Source: Bullera alba (taxonomy: Eukaryota; Basidiomycota; Tremellomycetes; Tremellales; Bulleraceae). From it: 64,000 nt of DNA. The notes under the pieces were generated by a model. It saw only the letters and a list, made by a program, of their open reading frames with translations, ran no database searches and had not been told where the DNA came from. Within the stretch, counting starts at the first letter, position 1. Each line of letters opens with the position of its first letter. Location of the stretch: positions 3,125,198 to 3,189,197 of the forward strand of contig BCIX01000001.1 in NCBI GenBank assembly GCA_001600095.1. The letters run 5' to 3'. The position numbers were made by a program, and so were the translations under genes. This document shows, piece by piece, positions 32,281 to 42,523 of the stretch.

Positions 32281-32818
32281 ATGGCTCTTGCTCGCACAGT
32301 CCTAGCTGTCGCACGCGAGGAGGCCGCGATAGTCACAGCCGAGGTCGCATCAACATCGCGCACCGCCGCCATCGGGGTCGCTCATGCGGCGGAGAAGGAA
32401 GCAATCAGTCCAGTGGGAGTGAGGCAGGCTAGTAAATCGGCATTCCAGCAGTCTTCGACTGCCGGAGGTGAGTCATCCGGCTACTACATACGGTGGTCTT
32501 GGACCGCTCGTTGACGATGTGATTGCAGAAAGCATACTATCGCACCACTTGGCACTATCGAACTCAGTTGCAGAATCCGTGTCTCATGCGTCCACCATCT
32601 CAGCCACGGGACTTCACGAGGCTCAAACCCTTACTTCCCGACAGGTTATTCAGAGCCGTTCGGTAGTACAAGAAACGCTTCAACAGGATCTGGGCACAAC
32701 GTTGAGGGAGACATTATCCAACGCCACCCAGACTGGAGCAGAGGAGCAATCGGACGAGCTGGTCGAAGTTGCCAAGAACCTTCTGGAAAACATCCCTCAG
32801 CAATCTGCGAGCACATGA
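32281..32818 (+). CDS. Small Ala/Ser-rich protein, unknown
   Basis: Two exons (32281 to about 32470, and about 32528-32818) give roughly 160 residues with no recognised domain. Exon 1 begins MALARTVLAVAREEAAIV, an amphipathic Ala-rich helix with several AAE/AVAREE stretches. Exon 2 (SILSHHLALSNSVAESV, QVIQSRSVVQETLQQDL, DELVEVAKNLLENIPQQ) is helix-prone and acidic at the end. The intron GTGAGT..TTGCAG keeps frame. No signal peptide is certain; a mitochondrial presequence is conceivable for exon 1. The downstream region has 10-bp repeats. I do not recognise a family. Confidence 0.45.
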
Positions 32819-32856
32819 CCTGGCGGTATCGCACGACGGAAACCGCTCGAGAAAAC

Positions 32857-32886
32857 ACGCAGACCTACGCAGACCTACGCAGACCC
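32857..32886. repeat. ACGCAGACCT tandem repeat, 3 copies, 10-bp period
   Basis: Two perfect copies and a third with one change, about 40 bp after the stop of the small Ala-rich gene. Confidence 0.92.
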
Positions 32887-32998
32887 ACCGCACACATCGC
32901 CGAAACACTCCGCAGCAACCCTCGAATCTCTTGGTTGGCGATCGACGCTTTGCCTCTAGATCCCAGATTCTTCGCTCCGCATGGGCTCAACATTGGAC

Positions 32999-33028
32999 GC
33001 TAGGAGCTGCTAGGAGACGCTAGATGGT
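32999..33028. repeat. GCTAGGAG-type repeat, 3 copies, 10-bp period
   Basis: Blocks GCTAGGAGCT, GCTAGGAGAC and GCTAGATGGT at 32999, 33009 and 33019. Confidence 0.88.
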
Positions 33029-33230
33029 GATCTTAGGGAGATCTAGGGGGCATCCTTCGTCCGAGCGTGCACGCGGTGCGCGTCACACTGTCACACAGAG
33101 ATATACATAATACACACATGAGGCCGGAAGCTGTTGGAGGAAAAGTGATCGTCCGAGGCACGCCTTTACTGTATCTAACATAGACGAGTCGATAGATCCC
33201 TATGAAACGCGTTTGTGGTCGATGACCGAG

Positions 33231-33260
33231 CATTGAGCCTCATTGAGCGCACTGAGCAAG
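33231..33260. repeat. CATTGAGC-type repeat, 3 copies, 10-bp period
   Basis: Blocks CATTGAGCCT, CATTGAGCGC and ACTGAGCAAG at 33231, 33241 and 33251, about 360 bp upstream of the epimerase ATG. Confidence 0.88.
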
Positions 33261-33618
33261 CTATCGAGTCCCTCCAACCCTCTTACGCCGCCGATGTGCA
33301 AGGGTCTTTGTCGCTCAATAGCGCCCAACAAGTGGTGTTGTTCGGGCAAATAGCCGGACCGACGGGTAATTATCAAGCGACCATGACGCAAAGGAAATCC
33401 TTTGTCTCCTCTAGTTCATATTACTCCATCAATCCTCGTCTACAGAAGCAAGTGTGCAAGCGTCTATCTGTCGTGTTGTTGATTCGGAATTCTACTCTAC
33501 ACCCCATTCTTGTGCAGACACGACAAGTGCCGTGGAAGATACACGCTGAATCACCCCTTTGCAAGCTCCCCAACGAGATAAGGAATTGTGTATATAGCCC
33601 AAGTCTCAGCCAACAACC

Positions 33619-34737
33619 ATGGCTTCTTCCAGCTCTCCTGATCCAAAACCTTCATCCTCTAAAAGCTCAAGTGCGAATATGACCACTTCCAAACTTATCA
33701 TCGCTATCACCGGGGGAGCTGGTCACATAGGCACTGGCGTCGTCCTGCGAGCTCTCGAAGAGGGTCATACTGTCATTGCTCTGGACATACCGCCTCAAGG
33801 ACGCCTTCCTGATCAGCCCCGATACTCGTACAAGCAGTGTGACGCCACCGACTTTGATGCCTATCGAGACGCTGTCAGAGGGTGTACCGCTATCGTACAC
33901 CTCGCTGCAGTGTTCAACCAACACGACGACGAAGGCAAGCTCATTGACTCTGTCCTACAGCATGTAAGTGCTGGCCGTTAGTGATGAACAGTCCTCGTGC
34001 TGACCTAGCCCGTCATAGGAAGTACATAATGCCAATGCCGCCATGTCTTTCAACACGCTATCCATCGCTGCGGAGCTAGGCATCTCAAGGGTCGCTTTGG
34101 CTTCAAGCGTCAACTCTATCGGCATGGGTAAGCTCAAAGCTCCTAGGCTGTGTTCTCGAGTATGCTTGGAAGCTGACATGTACCTCAGTCTTCTCAAAGA
34201 GACCCACATTCGACTATCTTCCAGTGGACGAGAAGCACCCCTTCCGTCCAGAGGATGCGTATTCTCTGTCAAAATAGTGCGTTTTCAGATCGACGAAAAC
34301 CAAGCTGACCACCTCTTGTTAGCATCTGCGAGATACAGTCTGACGCCTTTGTTCGACGATATCCGTGGATGAGAGTGGCGTCCCTCCGCTTCCACTGGGT
34401 CGTTCCCACCGCACAGGTCGACCGAGACTTCCTCCACAAACGACAAGGCTCGTGGAAAGATCTCTGGGGATGGGTCTCGCTAGAAGCCACCGCCAAAGCA
34501 GTCGTGCTCTCTCTCACGGTTCCAGAGGACAACTTTCCCGCCGGCACGCACGAGTCCTTCTTCATTGTCAGCAGGACGACCTGTCAGCAGACCGACAGTA
34601 TGGAACTGCTCAAGACCAAGTTTCCGGAGATCACCGATTTCAGGAAGAAGCTCAATGGCAATGACAGCTTTGTTGATACGTCGAAGGCGGAGAGAATCTT
34701 GGGCTGGAAAGAGGAAGGCTTCCCGATGGAGACTTGA
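33619..34737 (+). CDS. NAD-dependent epimerase/dehydratase (extended SDR)
   Basis: The start MASSSSPDPKPSSSKSSS is Ser-rich; a second Met at 33679 begins MTTSKLIIAITGG. The Rossmann nucleotide motif is ITGGAGHIGTGVVLRALE (GxxGxxG). Asp at the second strand (VIALDIP) suggests NAD preference. CDATDFDAY, IVHLAAV and LASSVNSIG follow, with the catalytic YSLSK in PEDAYSLSKHICE. The C-terminal half (WMRVASLRFHWVVP; DTSKAERILGWK) is typical of sugar-epimerase-like SDRs. Three introns (about 33964-34018, 34127-34188, 34275-34321) keep frame. The substrate cannot be inferred. The gene converges on an unknown minus-strand gene 231 bp away. Confidence 0.87.
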
Positions 34738-34968
34738 GTATGAAGAGTTTCATACATCTACTGGACGTATATTGTGTATATTGTTCATCCGCGATGCTAC
34801 TGTGCATACGCTTGTGGGTTCCTTCTAGGTGCGACAACGCTGCTCACCGACTGGAGTACTGAGCCTGCCATATGTGACACCCCACTCTGTGCTTCGACGC
34901 AGACGGAGCCTCAGCATGATTACCATCAGGCAAGACTATCAGACCACGATAGCAAACTCTCGATCAGC

Positions 34969-35640
34969 CTACTCGTCGTTCAGCCCAACAAAGCTGCCGT
35001 CTCGCCTAATGACGGCCTCTCGCTCACTTTCCTTGCGTGGCGTGTTCCGCTCGCTGAACATTCTTGACCCAGGTCTGGGTCCATACCACGCCGCCACGAC
35101 CTCTGAAGACCACCACTCGCGTTCGAGTTTGTCGACCTCTGCCGCGTCGGGCTCAATCTTGGGTCCTGCAGGGCCTCTGCGCATAAGGCTGGTCTGCTTG
35201 AGGAATGAATCTCTCTTCTTTGGGCTGGGGGAGTTGGGCAAGTATCCACCGAGGCTGGAGCTACTTCGGTGCTTGCTTTGCTTGAAAGAGGGGTTGGGGA
35301 TGTTGTAAGCTGCGTCTTCTTCTTGGATGCAGTTTGGGTCTAGCTCTTTTGCCCTGCGCAGAAACTCCTTCAGGGAGGCCAGGTATACTAGCGACTGCAT
35401 CGGCTGAGCACCGTACCCGCGCAGTACGGTCGAGATGATATACATCAGTTGGTCGAGGCGTTCAGATGCTGGAACGCCGGCCGAATCGCTCGGTGAGCTG
35501 GTTGGTGATAATTGAACGATGGGCCGTCGATTTCGACGGTGCAATGGCGATACACCTACGGTACCGGATAGTGGGGCGTATGGCTCAAGTGATGGACGTC
35601 CGGGAGCAGCGCGCGGTGGGGTGTTCATCGTGCCGTACAT
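34969..35640 (-). CDS. Unknown protein, probably basidiomycete-specific
   Basis: A single 223-codon frame starting MYGTMNTPPRAAPGRPS. The ATG directly abuts a CTTAG acceptor, suggesting an intron in the 5' UTR (or a missing upstream coding exon). An ordered-looking segment, ERLDQLMYIISTVLRGYG then MQSLVYLASLKEFLRRAK, is predicted helical. It is followed by a Ser-rich linker (KHRSSSSLGGYLPNSPSPKK) and a basic C-terminal part with WWSSEVVAAWYGPRPGSRMF. No catalytic motif, signal peptide or membrane segment. I do not recognise the family. Coding nature is supported by codon-like structure and the absence of stops over 670 bp. Confidence 0.55.
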   Translation of the reverse strand: MYGTMNTPPRAAPGRPSLEPYAPLSGTVGVSPLHRRNRRPIVQLSPTSSPSDSAGVPASERLDQLMYIISTVLRGYGAQPMQSLVYLASLKEFLRRAKELDPNCIQEEDAAYNIPNPSFKQSKHRSSSSLGGYLPNSPSPKKRDSFLKQTSLMRRGPAGPKIEPDAAEVDKLEREWWSSEVVAAWYGPRPGSRMFSERNTPRKESEREAVIRRDGSFVGLNDE

Positions 35641-36646
35641 CTAAGTGAGTGTTAGCGTATTGTGCGGGTTATGGATGCCTGAAAAGACCGAGCTCAAGTC
35701 GAGTAGGAGTAGGGAACAGTGTAATATCTGCTGAACGCTGCGACTCACGATGCAGACAGCGCAGTCGAGTCATCCACCGCTCTCCTACGAAGTCTGACAA
35801 CGGCTGGCACTCAGCTGACAGGAGTCTTTTCGAGGGAGGCGACAAATCCAAGAATTTATCACTCACTGTCGGTAAGACGCGCACTGGATGATGATGACTG
35901 CCTTTAGTTATGGCGTACGGTCGACTGCTTGAACTGGTCGTCGTAACACCAACGTGAAGGCAAAGGCAACCTAAAAGTCCGTTCACGATTGATTTTGTAG
36001 AGGTTGCCAGAAGAAGAGGAGTCAGTCGCCAACCTCGCACAGCGAGACTTATATGGTCTCGTGTAAGGGTGGGCTGTACAAAGGATCCTTGACGGCGAGA
36101 GTGGCGATGGATCGAGGTCTTGACAGCGTCTCAACCTCGAGTGTGAGAGAAGCTGTTGAGGTAGCGTGAGCTCGGGCGCGGGAGTTTGGCTTCGTACAAT
36201 CGAATGCAATGGAGCGTGGTGAGAAGGCCTGCTCAATGTCCAAACACAGAGGTCTATAGGGAGAGGCAGGAAGGGTGAGCGTTTGAAGGCAGCGGTCATA
36301 AAGGATCACAGTGGTGGACGCTGTAGGAGGAAGGCCGTACGAGGTTGTCAAGAGGGGGTTGTATCAGAGGTGGGCAAACAAGGGGTCGTATTATCCGGAG
36401 CGTGTTTTGGCTCCCATGTAGATTTTCCGGGCTTGCAAGGAGGGTCCAAGGGTGTGATAACCACTGCTCCAAGATATTTTATGATATAGCCCTCTGACGT
36501 CGCAATCTACAAGGTTTCACATGTTCCACTATCCCGTGATGGGCATTTGGAGCTTGGACTATTGGCGGGTCAGGACATTCTTATACCGAAGAATTGGATC
36601 TCATACCACTCACGGTTTGCGCCCAATTCCAAGCAGTTGGACCTCC
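35641..36646. promoter_or_regulatory. Upstream region of the unknown minus-strand gene
   Basis: Probably contains a 5' UTR exon and intron (GTGAGT at about 35750 to CTTAG at 35641, minus strand) and the promoter. The open frames here lack family features. No repeats of note. Confidence 0.35.
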
Positions 36647-37204
36647 CTACATCAAATGTCCTCCCGAGCTCGCCGTACCAGATGTACCACCTGCACCACC
36701 GTTCTGGCCCTCTATACGCCGCATTGTGCTCTCGCTACACTGCCATAAATCCTTCATGAGCGAGCCACATCGTTCCGACATGACTTCGTCCGGCTGATCG
36801 CCATTGTTCTCCAGACAAGATCTATATGCGCTGATCTGAGTAGCGCAAGCGCTCTTCATTTCGGCGAGGTGTGGGACGCTAGTGAGACTGGTCAGCATCC
36901 ATCTGGCTGGACAAGCGATGACCTAGTAAATTTAGAACGATATTCACCTTGCATCCGCACAAGCTGTCAAGGCTTGGCCTTCAGGCTTACATATAGTTGC
37001 CCAATCGCCATTTTGATTCCTGAACACACACTAAGACCCTCCATCAGTGTCCACCACATGGATCAACGAGGCGGGGACATTCTCGCACCTCTTGGTATTT
37101 CGCCATCTGCTCGGCGCATTCTGCTTGACTCAGCTCCTGGAGTCACGTGAAATCGGAAGACTTTTTCGCTCACTTGACGCGACCAGGTTATACGACAGAT
37201 CCAT
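36647..37204 (-). CDS. Four-CX9C (double CHCH) protein, CHCHD5-like
   Basis: Four exons give about 125 residues. The start is MDLSYNLVAS at 37204, then KCAEQMAKYQECV, GDWATICKPEGQALTACADA, SACATQISAYRSCLENN and ERCGSLMKDLWQCSES. Each cysteine pair is spaced by exactly nine residues: CAEQMAKYQEC, CKPEGQALTAC, CATQISAYRSC and CGSLMKDLWQC. That makes two coiled-coil-helix-coiled-coil-helix units, as in CHCHD5. Family knowledge: such proteins enter the mitochondrial intermembrane space and are oxidised by the Mia40 relay. The C-terminal Gly/Ser tail is likely disordered. The first exon is only 31 nt and the second 32 nt. A first-exon/second-exon acceptor of CAG was chosen because it restores the first cysteine spacing. 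Confidence 0.8.
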
Positions 37205-37605
37205 AATCGTCGAATGGGTTTCTCACGGGCAGCACAGACTGAGAAGGATACAGACAAGCTGGCTAGCTGCTACTGGTGTCATTGGATCACACCCAGCCGA
37301 CTTTTGGCACGATCGAGAGATCGAGTTGCTTCCGACGGAACGAGTGGCGACTCGCGAGGTTGTCACTTGTCCGGCGGTACATTGCTTGCCTCTTGCTTGC
37401 CTCCTTTGCGACGAGAGCCGTACGATCTGCACAAAGGTTGCTACATGCACGCTCACTATACTATGCCAGATCGGCAAGAGACTGCTCGAGTGCTAGATGA
37501 TGAATGTGTAAGCTGGCTTGGAACACTGACTAGTCCGTCCTCTCGAGTCCAATGGAGGCGAGTTACAAACAACCTGTCATGGCCTAACGCAGGGGGTCGT
37601 TACCG
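37205..37605. promoter_or_regulatory. Divergent promoter, CHCHD5-like (-) and unknown (+) genes
   Basis: No supported exon over about 400 bp. Both transcripts presumably start here. Confidence 0.4.
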
Positions 37606-39840
37606 ATGTCACGCCCAGGAGTTAGCGATGGAGAGTTGCTCGGAGGTATTCTGGCCGTGGTCGGGGACAGATTGAAGCCGAACATTCTTCTTGGCGAGCC
37701 GGTGAGTGCCAATCCTGGAGAGTATATAGGTTTGAGCTCATCCTGGTATCTGTTAGGCGATCCCCCTCGTCCTTTTGGAGAAGAACTTAGGCATCCCTGC
37801 TGGCACTCTCTCTCCAGATCAGGTGGTTTCAGTGATCGAACCGCTGTGTGGCAGTCTCTTCGACACACCCCGTCGACCCTCCATTCAGGAATTGAGACGC
37901 AGGACAGGCGCCGAGCAATGGCTAGTGTTCAAGCCAGACCCGTCGGCTCGTCTTGCACCCAGGCCTGTCGCTACTTCACGTCCGAGTGGAGCGATTCCAG
38001 GTGTGACAACTCTTTCGCCGATGACGATCCAGCCCGCGGCTCCTACACATACTGAAACTCGACACCCGAAGCCTCTCGCCGTTAACGATCCCAGGCAAGA
38101 TGTATCTCCCAAACCAAAAGTGGCTCTGGGTCCAGAGCATCGGCAGCGCGACATGTCTGGACTGGACGACACTAGACCTGTACCTTCGTCCAGTCGGCGA
38201 GATTTAGGTCACGCTCATGGTCGGAGGGGGATGATACCGCCCGAAGAGAGGACCGAGATTCCCAGGATGACAGATACAGCTGCTCTTGCTGGCCAAACTT
38301 CTCGCGTCCCGGATGTCATGGTCGACGTCGAGGATCGACAAAATCACAAGGCAGATAAAGTCGTCCTTCAGTCTCAGACAACCATCCTGACAGCTCCTAC
38401 AGTCAAACAAGTCGTCGCCCCTCCGAGCGCCAGTAGACCCTCTCACCTTCCAGATATTCAACATGACCGTTCGAATGAAGGTGATCACCTTCCTCAAGGA
38501 AGGAGGGAAAGGCCCAAACCGCTCCTTCGCCCACCACCCTTGCGATCCGGCACATCCGACACAGCACTCCTTACCGCACCACTACGACCCCCAATCACCC
38601 TCACCCTCGATCCAAATCTTCCAGGGGGATCGACAGCTCCACCGCCCAGAACTGCCGTCGAGGCAAAAGACATGGATGTTAAGCGGGGATTCCTCCGTCC
38701 ATTCTTTTTAGGCAGAAAGAAGACACAACTCCCCACCAAATCCGATGAGCCCATGAAATCAAGTGAGGAGGAGAAGGATGTAAGGGCTATTTCGGCGTAC
38801 CTGGATCCCGCGAACTTGCCCCGACGGGCGTTCGCCTCAACGCCCAATGAGCCGTTAAAAGTGGATTCTGTGGTATCGATTGTCGAGACGGTGACCAGAG
38901 AAGCCATACCCTCTCAGCCTCGGCTTGCCGATGATACGACACATCAGAGTAGGAGACCGCATGTCGTCGAAGATCATGGGGTGGAAGGTGTTCGAGTGAA
39001 GGCGTCTTCACCACTAAGAAGGGGAAAAGAGCCACAGGTAGCCGTTCGAGTCGAACGCCCGCCGGAACAGAGGAGTCATCTGGCAGTCCCCTCCACATCG
39101 ACGAACGGATCTTCCTCGACATTAAGGACCTCGTCCAGTGTGACCAATTTGCGATCCACGGACGGGATCGGCGATAAGGAGGATCGGCGCATAAGGACTG
39201 TCAAGAGCAGCGAGCATCTCAGCAGTACACCGAAGCAAGCGACGAATGTGACAAGGGAAGGCGGTCACCGAGAACGAAACAATGGGGACCGACCGCCAGA
39301 AGGAGGAAATCACGCCTTGGGCGGCAGACGTGTACCACGTGAAGAGTCGTCCAAGGACGGTTCTCGCCGGCATAGGAAAGTTGAAGTACCCGAGATTGGA
39401 GGGTCGAGGGACGCCGACCATCATAGGGAAAGAACAGAGGAAAGAAGTCGTCGCAGTGAAGAGTCAAAAGAGAACGCTGAGGGCGATGGCGGGAGAAAGC
39501 GAAAGGTCGTAGTTCTTAGAGAGACTGAAGAGGAGAGAGCCAGGCGCAAGCGGCGAGAGGAAAGGCGGCGCCGAGCGGAGATGTCTGAAGATTCACACCC
39601 AAGTCGGGACCGGCGGAGAATTAGACAGCCGACATTCTTCGCCAAGGCATTTGAGGGACTCCCCTTTGGACCAGATGCGCCTATCGTAAGTCTACCCAAC
39701 CCCGTCAGACAAATACGGCTGATCAGAGCGATCCGTAGTTCACGCTGGTCGAATGGCTGGCAGACAGATGGCACCTCCTCGCAGCGGAGATGGTGGTCGT
39801 TGTGGCATTAGCATACCTTCTGCAAATGGCGAGCTCTTGA
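37606..39840 (+). CDS. Unknown protein: small N-terminal domain, long disordered charged region, hydrophobic C-terminus
   Basis: Three exons: MSRPGVSDGELLGGILAV.. (37606 to about 37700), a large exon from about 37756 to 39684, and a last exon to TGA at 39838. The first about 90 residues look folded (GDRLKPNILLGEPAIPLVLL, IPAGTLSPDQVVSVIEPLCG, PSIQELRRRTGAEQWLVF). About 550 residues of low-complexity Pro/Arg/Glu/Ser sequence follow, with strongly basic and mixed-charge runs (RARRKRREERRRRAEM). A conserved-looking end, RQPTFFAKAFEGLPFGPDAP, splices through CCGTAG to FTLVEWLADRWHLLAAEM and a hydrophobic VVVVALAYLLQMASS tail that could be a tail anchor. I do not recognise the family. The stop is 67 bp from the stop of the convergent NMT gene. 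Confidence 0.6.
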
Positions 39841-39907
39841 GCGTAACAGGGGAAAATGGCGCGCATGATGACCGAAGGAGATCTATACGTGGATGCATTT
39901 GCACCTT

Positions 39908-42279
39908 TTACAGCATTACCACTCCGATGCCAGAGCTCTGCTTGGTGCTGGTACTGCGAGCGCCTCCGTCTATGCCGCCGCAAGCCCAATTGTAGAGGTA
40001 AACTGGAACTTTGTCAGCACCGACTCATCGGGTGGGTATGGCTCAAACGTGACTTACAGTTCTGTTGGCAGAGTGAAGATTACCTTGGTCAGCTTACAGA
40101 AGGTCACGGCATCATCGATACTCACCAGGTAACCATCGCCTGGTCCGAACTGCGACGGTCAGCAAGACCTTTCGCCTCCGTTGCTCACCTTTTGTTCCGT
40201 CAAGAACATGTTGTTATCCAAGAAAGAGAGAGCGTTGAGCACATCGAAGCCAGCCTAGATGTTCCTCAGCCAGATATCAGGGTTAAGATGGCCCCGCTCA
40301 CCTTCTGCGCAACGATCAAGAGATCATTGACTAGAGCGTTCAGCCGTTCTTCCAGTTTGACTTTTGCTTTGGCCTCGTGGGCGGCGGCATCGTCGGATGA
40401 GCCTCCGGGTGAAAAGATCACGTCGGAGGCGTAGTAATACATATAAGCGGCGTTCAGCACGGAGTGTTTTGGGTGCTTCATGATTGACGAAGGGAGGGAG
40501 TAGAATGAGACAAAGTCGGTGATCAGGTGTGTTGTTGGATCCTGGGAGCATCGTTGTTGTCAGTATGAGCTGAATGTCCGACCCCAATAGGACCCACCTC
40601 CACGACGTATGCCCAGACAACCTGCTCAACCCTCGTGCCATCCTCGTCCCTTCCTTGACCTGACAAGAACCAATGCTCGACTTCGGCATCGTCGTCAAAG
40701 GTTTGTACAATGTCGAATCTGGCGAGGTAACGACGTAGAAGAGCGGCTACTTGAGGCACATCGCTCGACACCATCTCTCTGAATCCAGGAATGCGAGGAT
40801 ATGTTCCAACAGCATATTGTCGAACGAGCCGCGATATCGTCTGATTCCGTCCGATGGGCGAGAATCCGATGTCGACGAGCTTTGGAGGGTTCAGATTACG
40901 ATGGAAGTATCTAGAGGCGGCGATGAGCTTTATCCAGCCTGACAAACGAGCGACTTACCGACTGGTACCGAACGGTGTGGGCAGCACGACTCCAGCAGTG
41001 TAGATGGCCTGCCATATGTCCTGCAGGTTGACTCTTCGGGTGACCTCCTTGATCAGAACTGGGGCAAGGCGTTTAGATCGTAGCTTTTTGTGCACGCAGA
41101 GGAAGTTGATCTCGGCGGCGTCGAACGTTCTAAGAACGAGTCAGCGTACGATTTTTCCGATGAGAAGCCTCGCTCACTTCGATCTCACTCGCAATCCGAT
41201 CTTGATTCCGGAGATGAAAGCAACCAGTTTCTTGGTCTTGATCACCCGAACTCCTATGTGCCAATCTGGAAAGTATCCCGGCGACGTCAAAGCCCTAGAA
41301 ACAAATATGTGAGCCCAGATCGCCAAGTTCAACTAGCCACATACCATAGCAGGAACTCCTTGGTGTATCTGAACCTGAACATGGCGTCGTCATCCTCGAC
41401 GTAATTCTCCGAGAGCAACGTGTAGACCTCCTCGCACTGCAGGTCTCAGCTCACGCTCAAGGATTCTGAGTACGCTGTCGCATACCTGAGCATCGTTCTT
41501 AATATCAACCACACTCCACTCGAAGCCACTTGGCAAAGAGGCCGGATCCTGCTTGACATCGGCCGGTGTCTTTGGCTGATCTATCGGCCCGTCCAGAGGC
41601 GCCGAGGGTTGTGATGACGAAGCTGTAGGCAGTTGTGGGACAGGTTGTGTGTTCCAGAACTGCAAGGCAGAGTTAGCGAAATGACCGATGATCCCAGTTG
41701 ACTAGACTCACCTTGTGATCGCCAATAGCTTTGGTACCGGACTTGTTCCCTAGCGCGACTTGTCCATCGAGAATCTTCATCAGGTCAATCGCTTTTAGGG
41801 CTTTCTTGATCTCGTCTACGTCCGACGTCAATCGTGCTTATATCCCGCAGCACGTCACTCACCATCCGTCGCACCCTGATCGGCGGGGTCCATGTTATCA
41901 CGGACTGCATCTATCAAGTCCTGAGGTGCTACGCCGGTTGCAATATCCCTGAACCGACAGGTCAGCGCGATGGCTGGGGCGATTAGTATCGAATGATCTA
42001 CCTCAATCTGGCAACGGCTTTGCTGGCTTTGCTCTTCTTCTTCTTCTTTTTCTTCTTCTTTCCGTCTCCATCGACATTGCCGACATTCTCTGCATTGTCA
42101 TCCTCTTCCTGACCGTCCCCCTCATCATCGTCCTCATCGCCCTCGACCTCGGCTTCCTCCTTCAGAGCCTTGAACTTGTCCAGCACCTCTGCGGCGGAGA
42201 GTTCGCTGGGCGGAGCAGTGGTCTGAGATTTGGAGGCAGTGCTGCCCCCGGGTAGGGTGTCATCTTGAGGGAGAGGCAT
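39908..42279 (-). CDS. NMT1: Glycylpeptide N-tetradecanoyltransferase (N-myristoyltransferase)
   Basis: It transfers myristate from myristoyl-CoA to N-terminal glycines in the cytosol and at ribosomes. The N-terminus (start taken as MPLPQDD at 42279; an in-frame ATG at 42345 is possible) is acidic, then Lys-rich ([16 protein letters not shown]), the usual ribosome-binding tail. Family motifs: [79 protein letters not shown], and the C-terminal [18 protein letters not shown]. It ends GVVML, whose terminal carboxylate is the catalytic base in the family. The LNFYLYNW segment requires a 4-nt exon at 40058-40061. Divergent from the TPR-like gene, 244 bp away. Confidence 0.93.
40058..40061 (-). other. 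4-nt micro-exon in the N-myristoyltransferase gene
   Basis: Minus-strand AACT lies between a CAG acceptor (intron 40062-40125, 64 nt) and a GTAAG donor (intron 40003-40057, 55 nt). Joining CTG + AACT + TTTACCTC gives LNFYLYNW, the conserved NMT sequence. Skipping it would break the frame just before the catalytic C-terminus. Confidence 0.75.
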
Positions 42280-42523
42280 TGCTGTAAAGGCCCTCTGAAG
42301 CTGTAGCGAAGCCCAATGTTGGAAGTTCGAGTTCAAAACATGCATGAACCAACCTGAAACGCGAGTTGTAAAGAGACTAGCTTAGTGACGAATGACCAAA
42401 GTCAAAATGGGAGGATCAAAAAAGAACTACCATCTCCGCGTTCAATATCGATCCACCCACCATAGCGGCACTAGCATATAGTCGACCTCGTTGCTGCACC
42501 TACCCTCGCCCACTGCACCGACG
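42280..42523. promoter_or_regulatory. Divergent promoter, NMT (-) and TPR-like (+) genes
   Basis: 244 bp between the chosen start codons. No motif stands out. Confidence 0.45.

Larger units (their letters stand above)
32819..33618. other. Intergenic region with several 10-bp repeats
   Basis: No supported gene. Arrays: ACGCAGACCT at 32857, 32867 and 32877; GCTAGGAG-type at 32999, 33009 and 33019; CATTGAGC-type at 33231, 33241 and 33251. An open frame from 33215 lacks an ATG start and a family match. The right part is the upstream region of the epimerase gene. Confidence 0.5.

Noticed and set aside
33215..33682. Open frame upstream of the epimerase gene
   Set aside because: No ATG at its start, runs out of frame over the epimerase start, no family resemblance.
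39753..40434. Plus-strand open frames opposite the 3' exons of N-myristoyltransferase
   Set aside because: The minus strand carries a clearly recognised enzyme; the plus frames are shadows.
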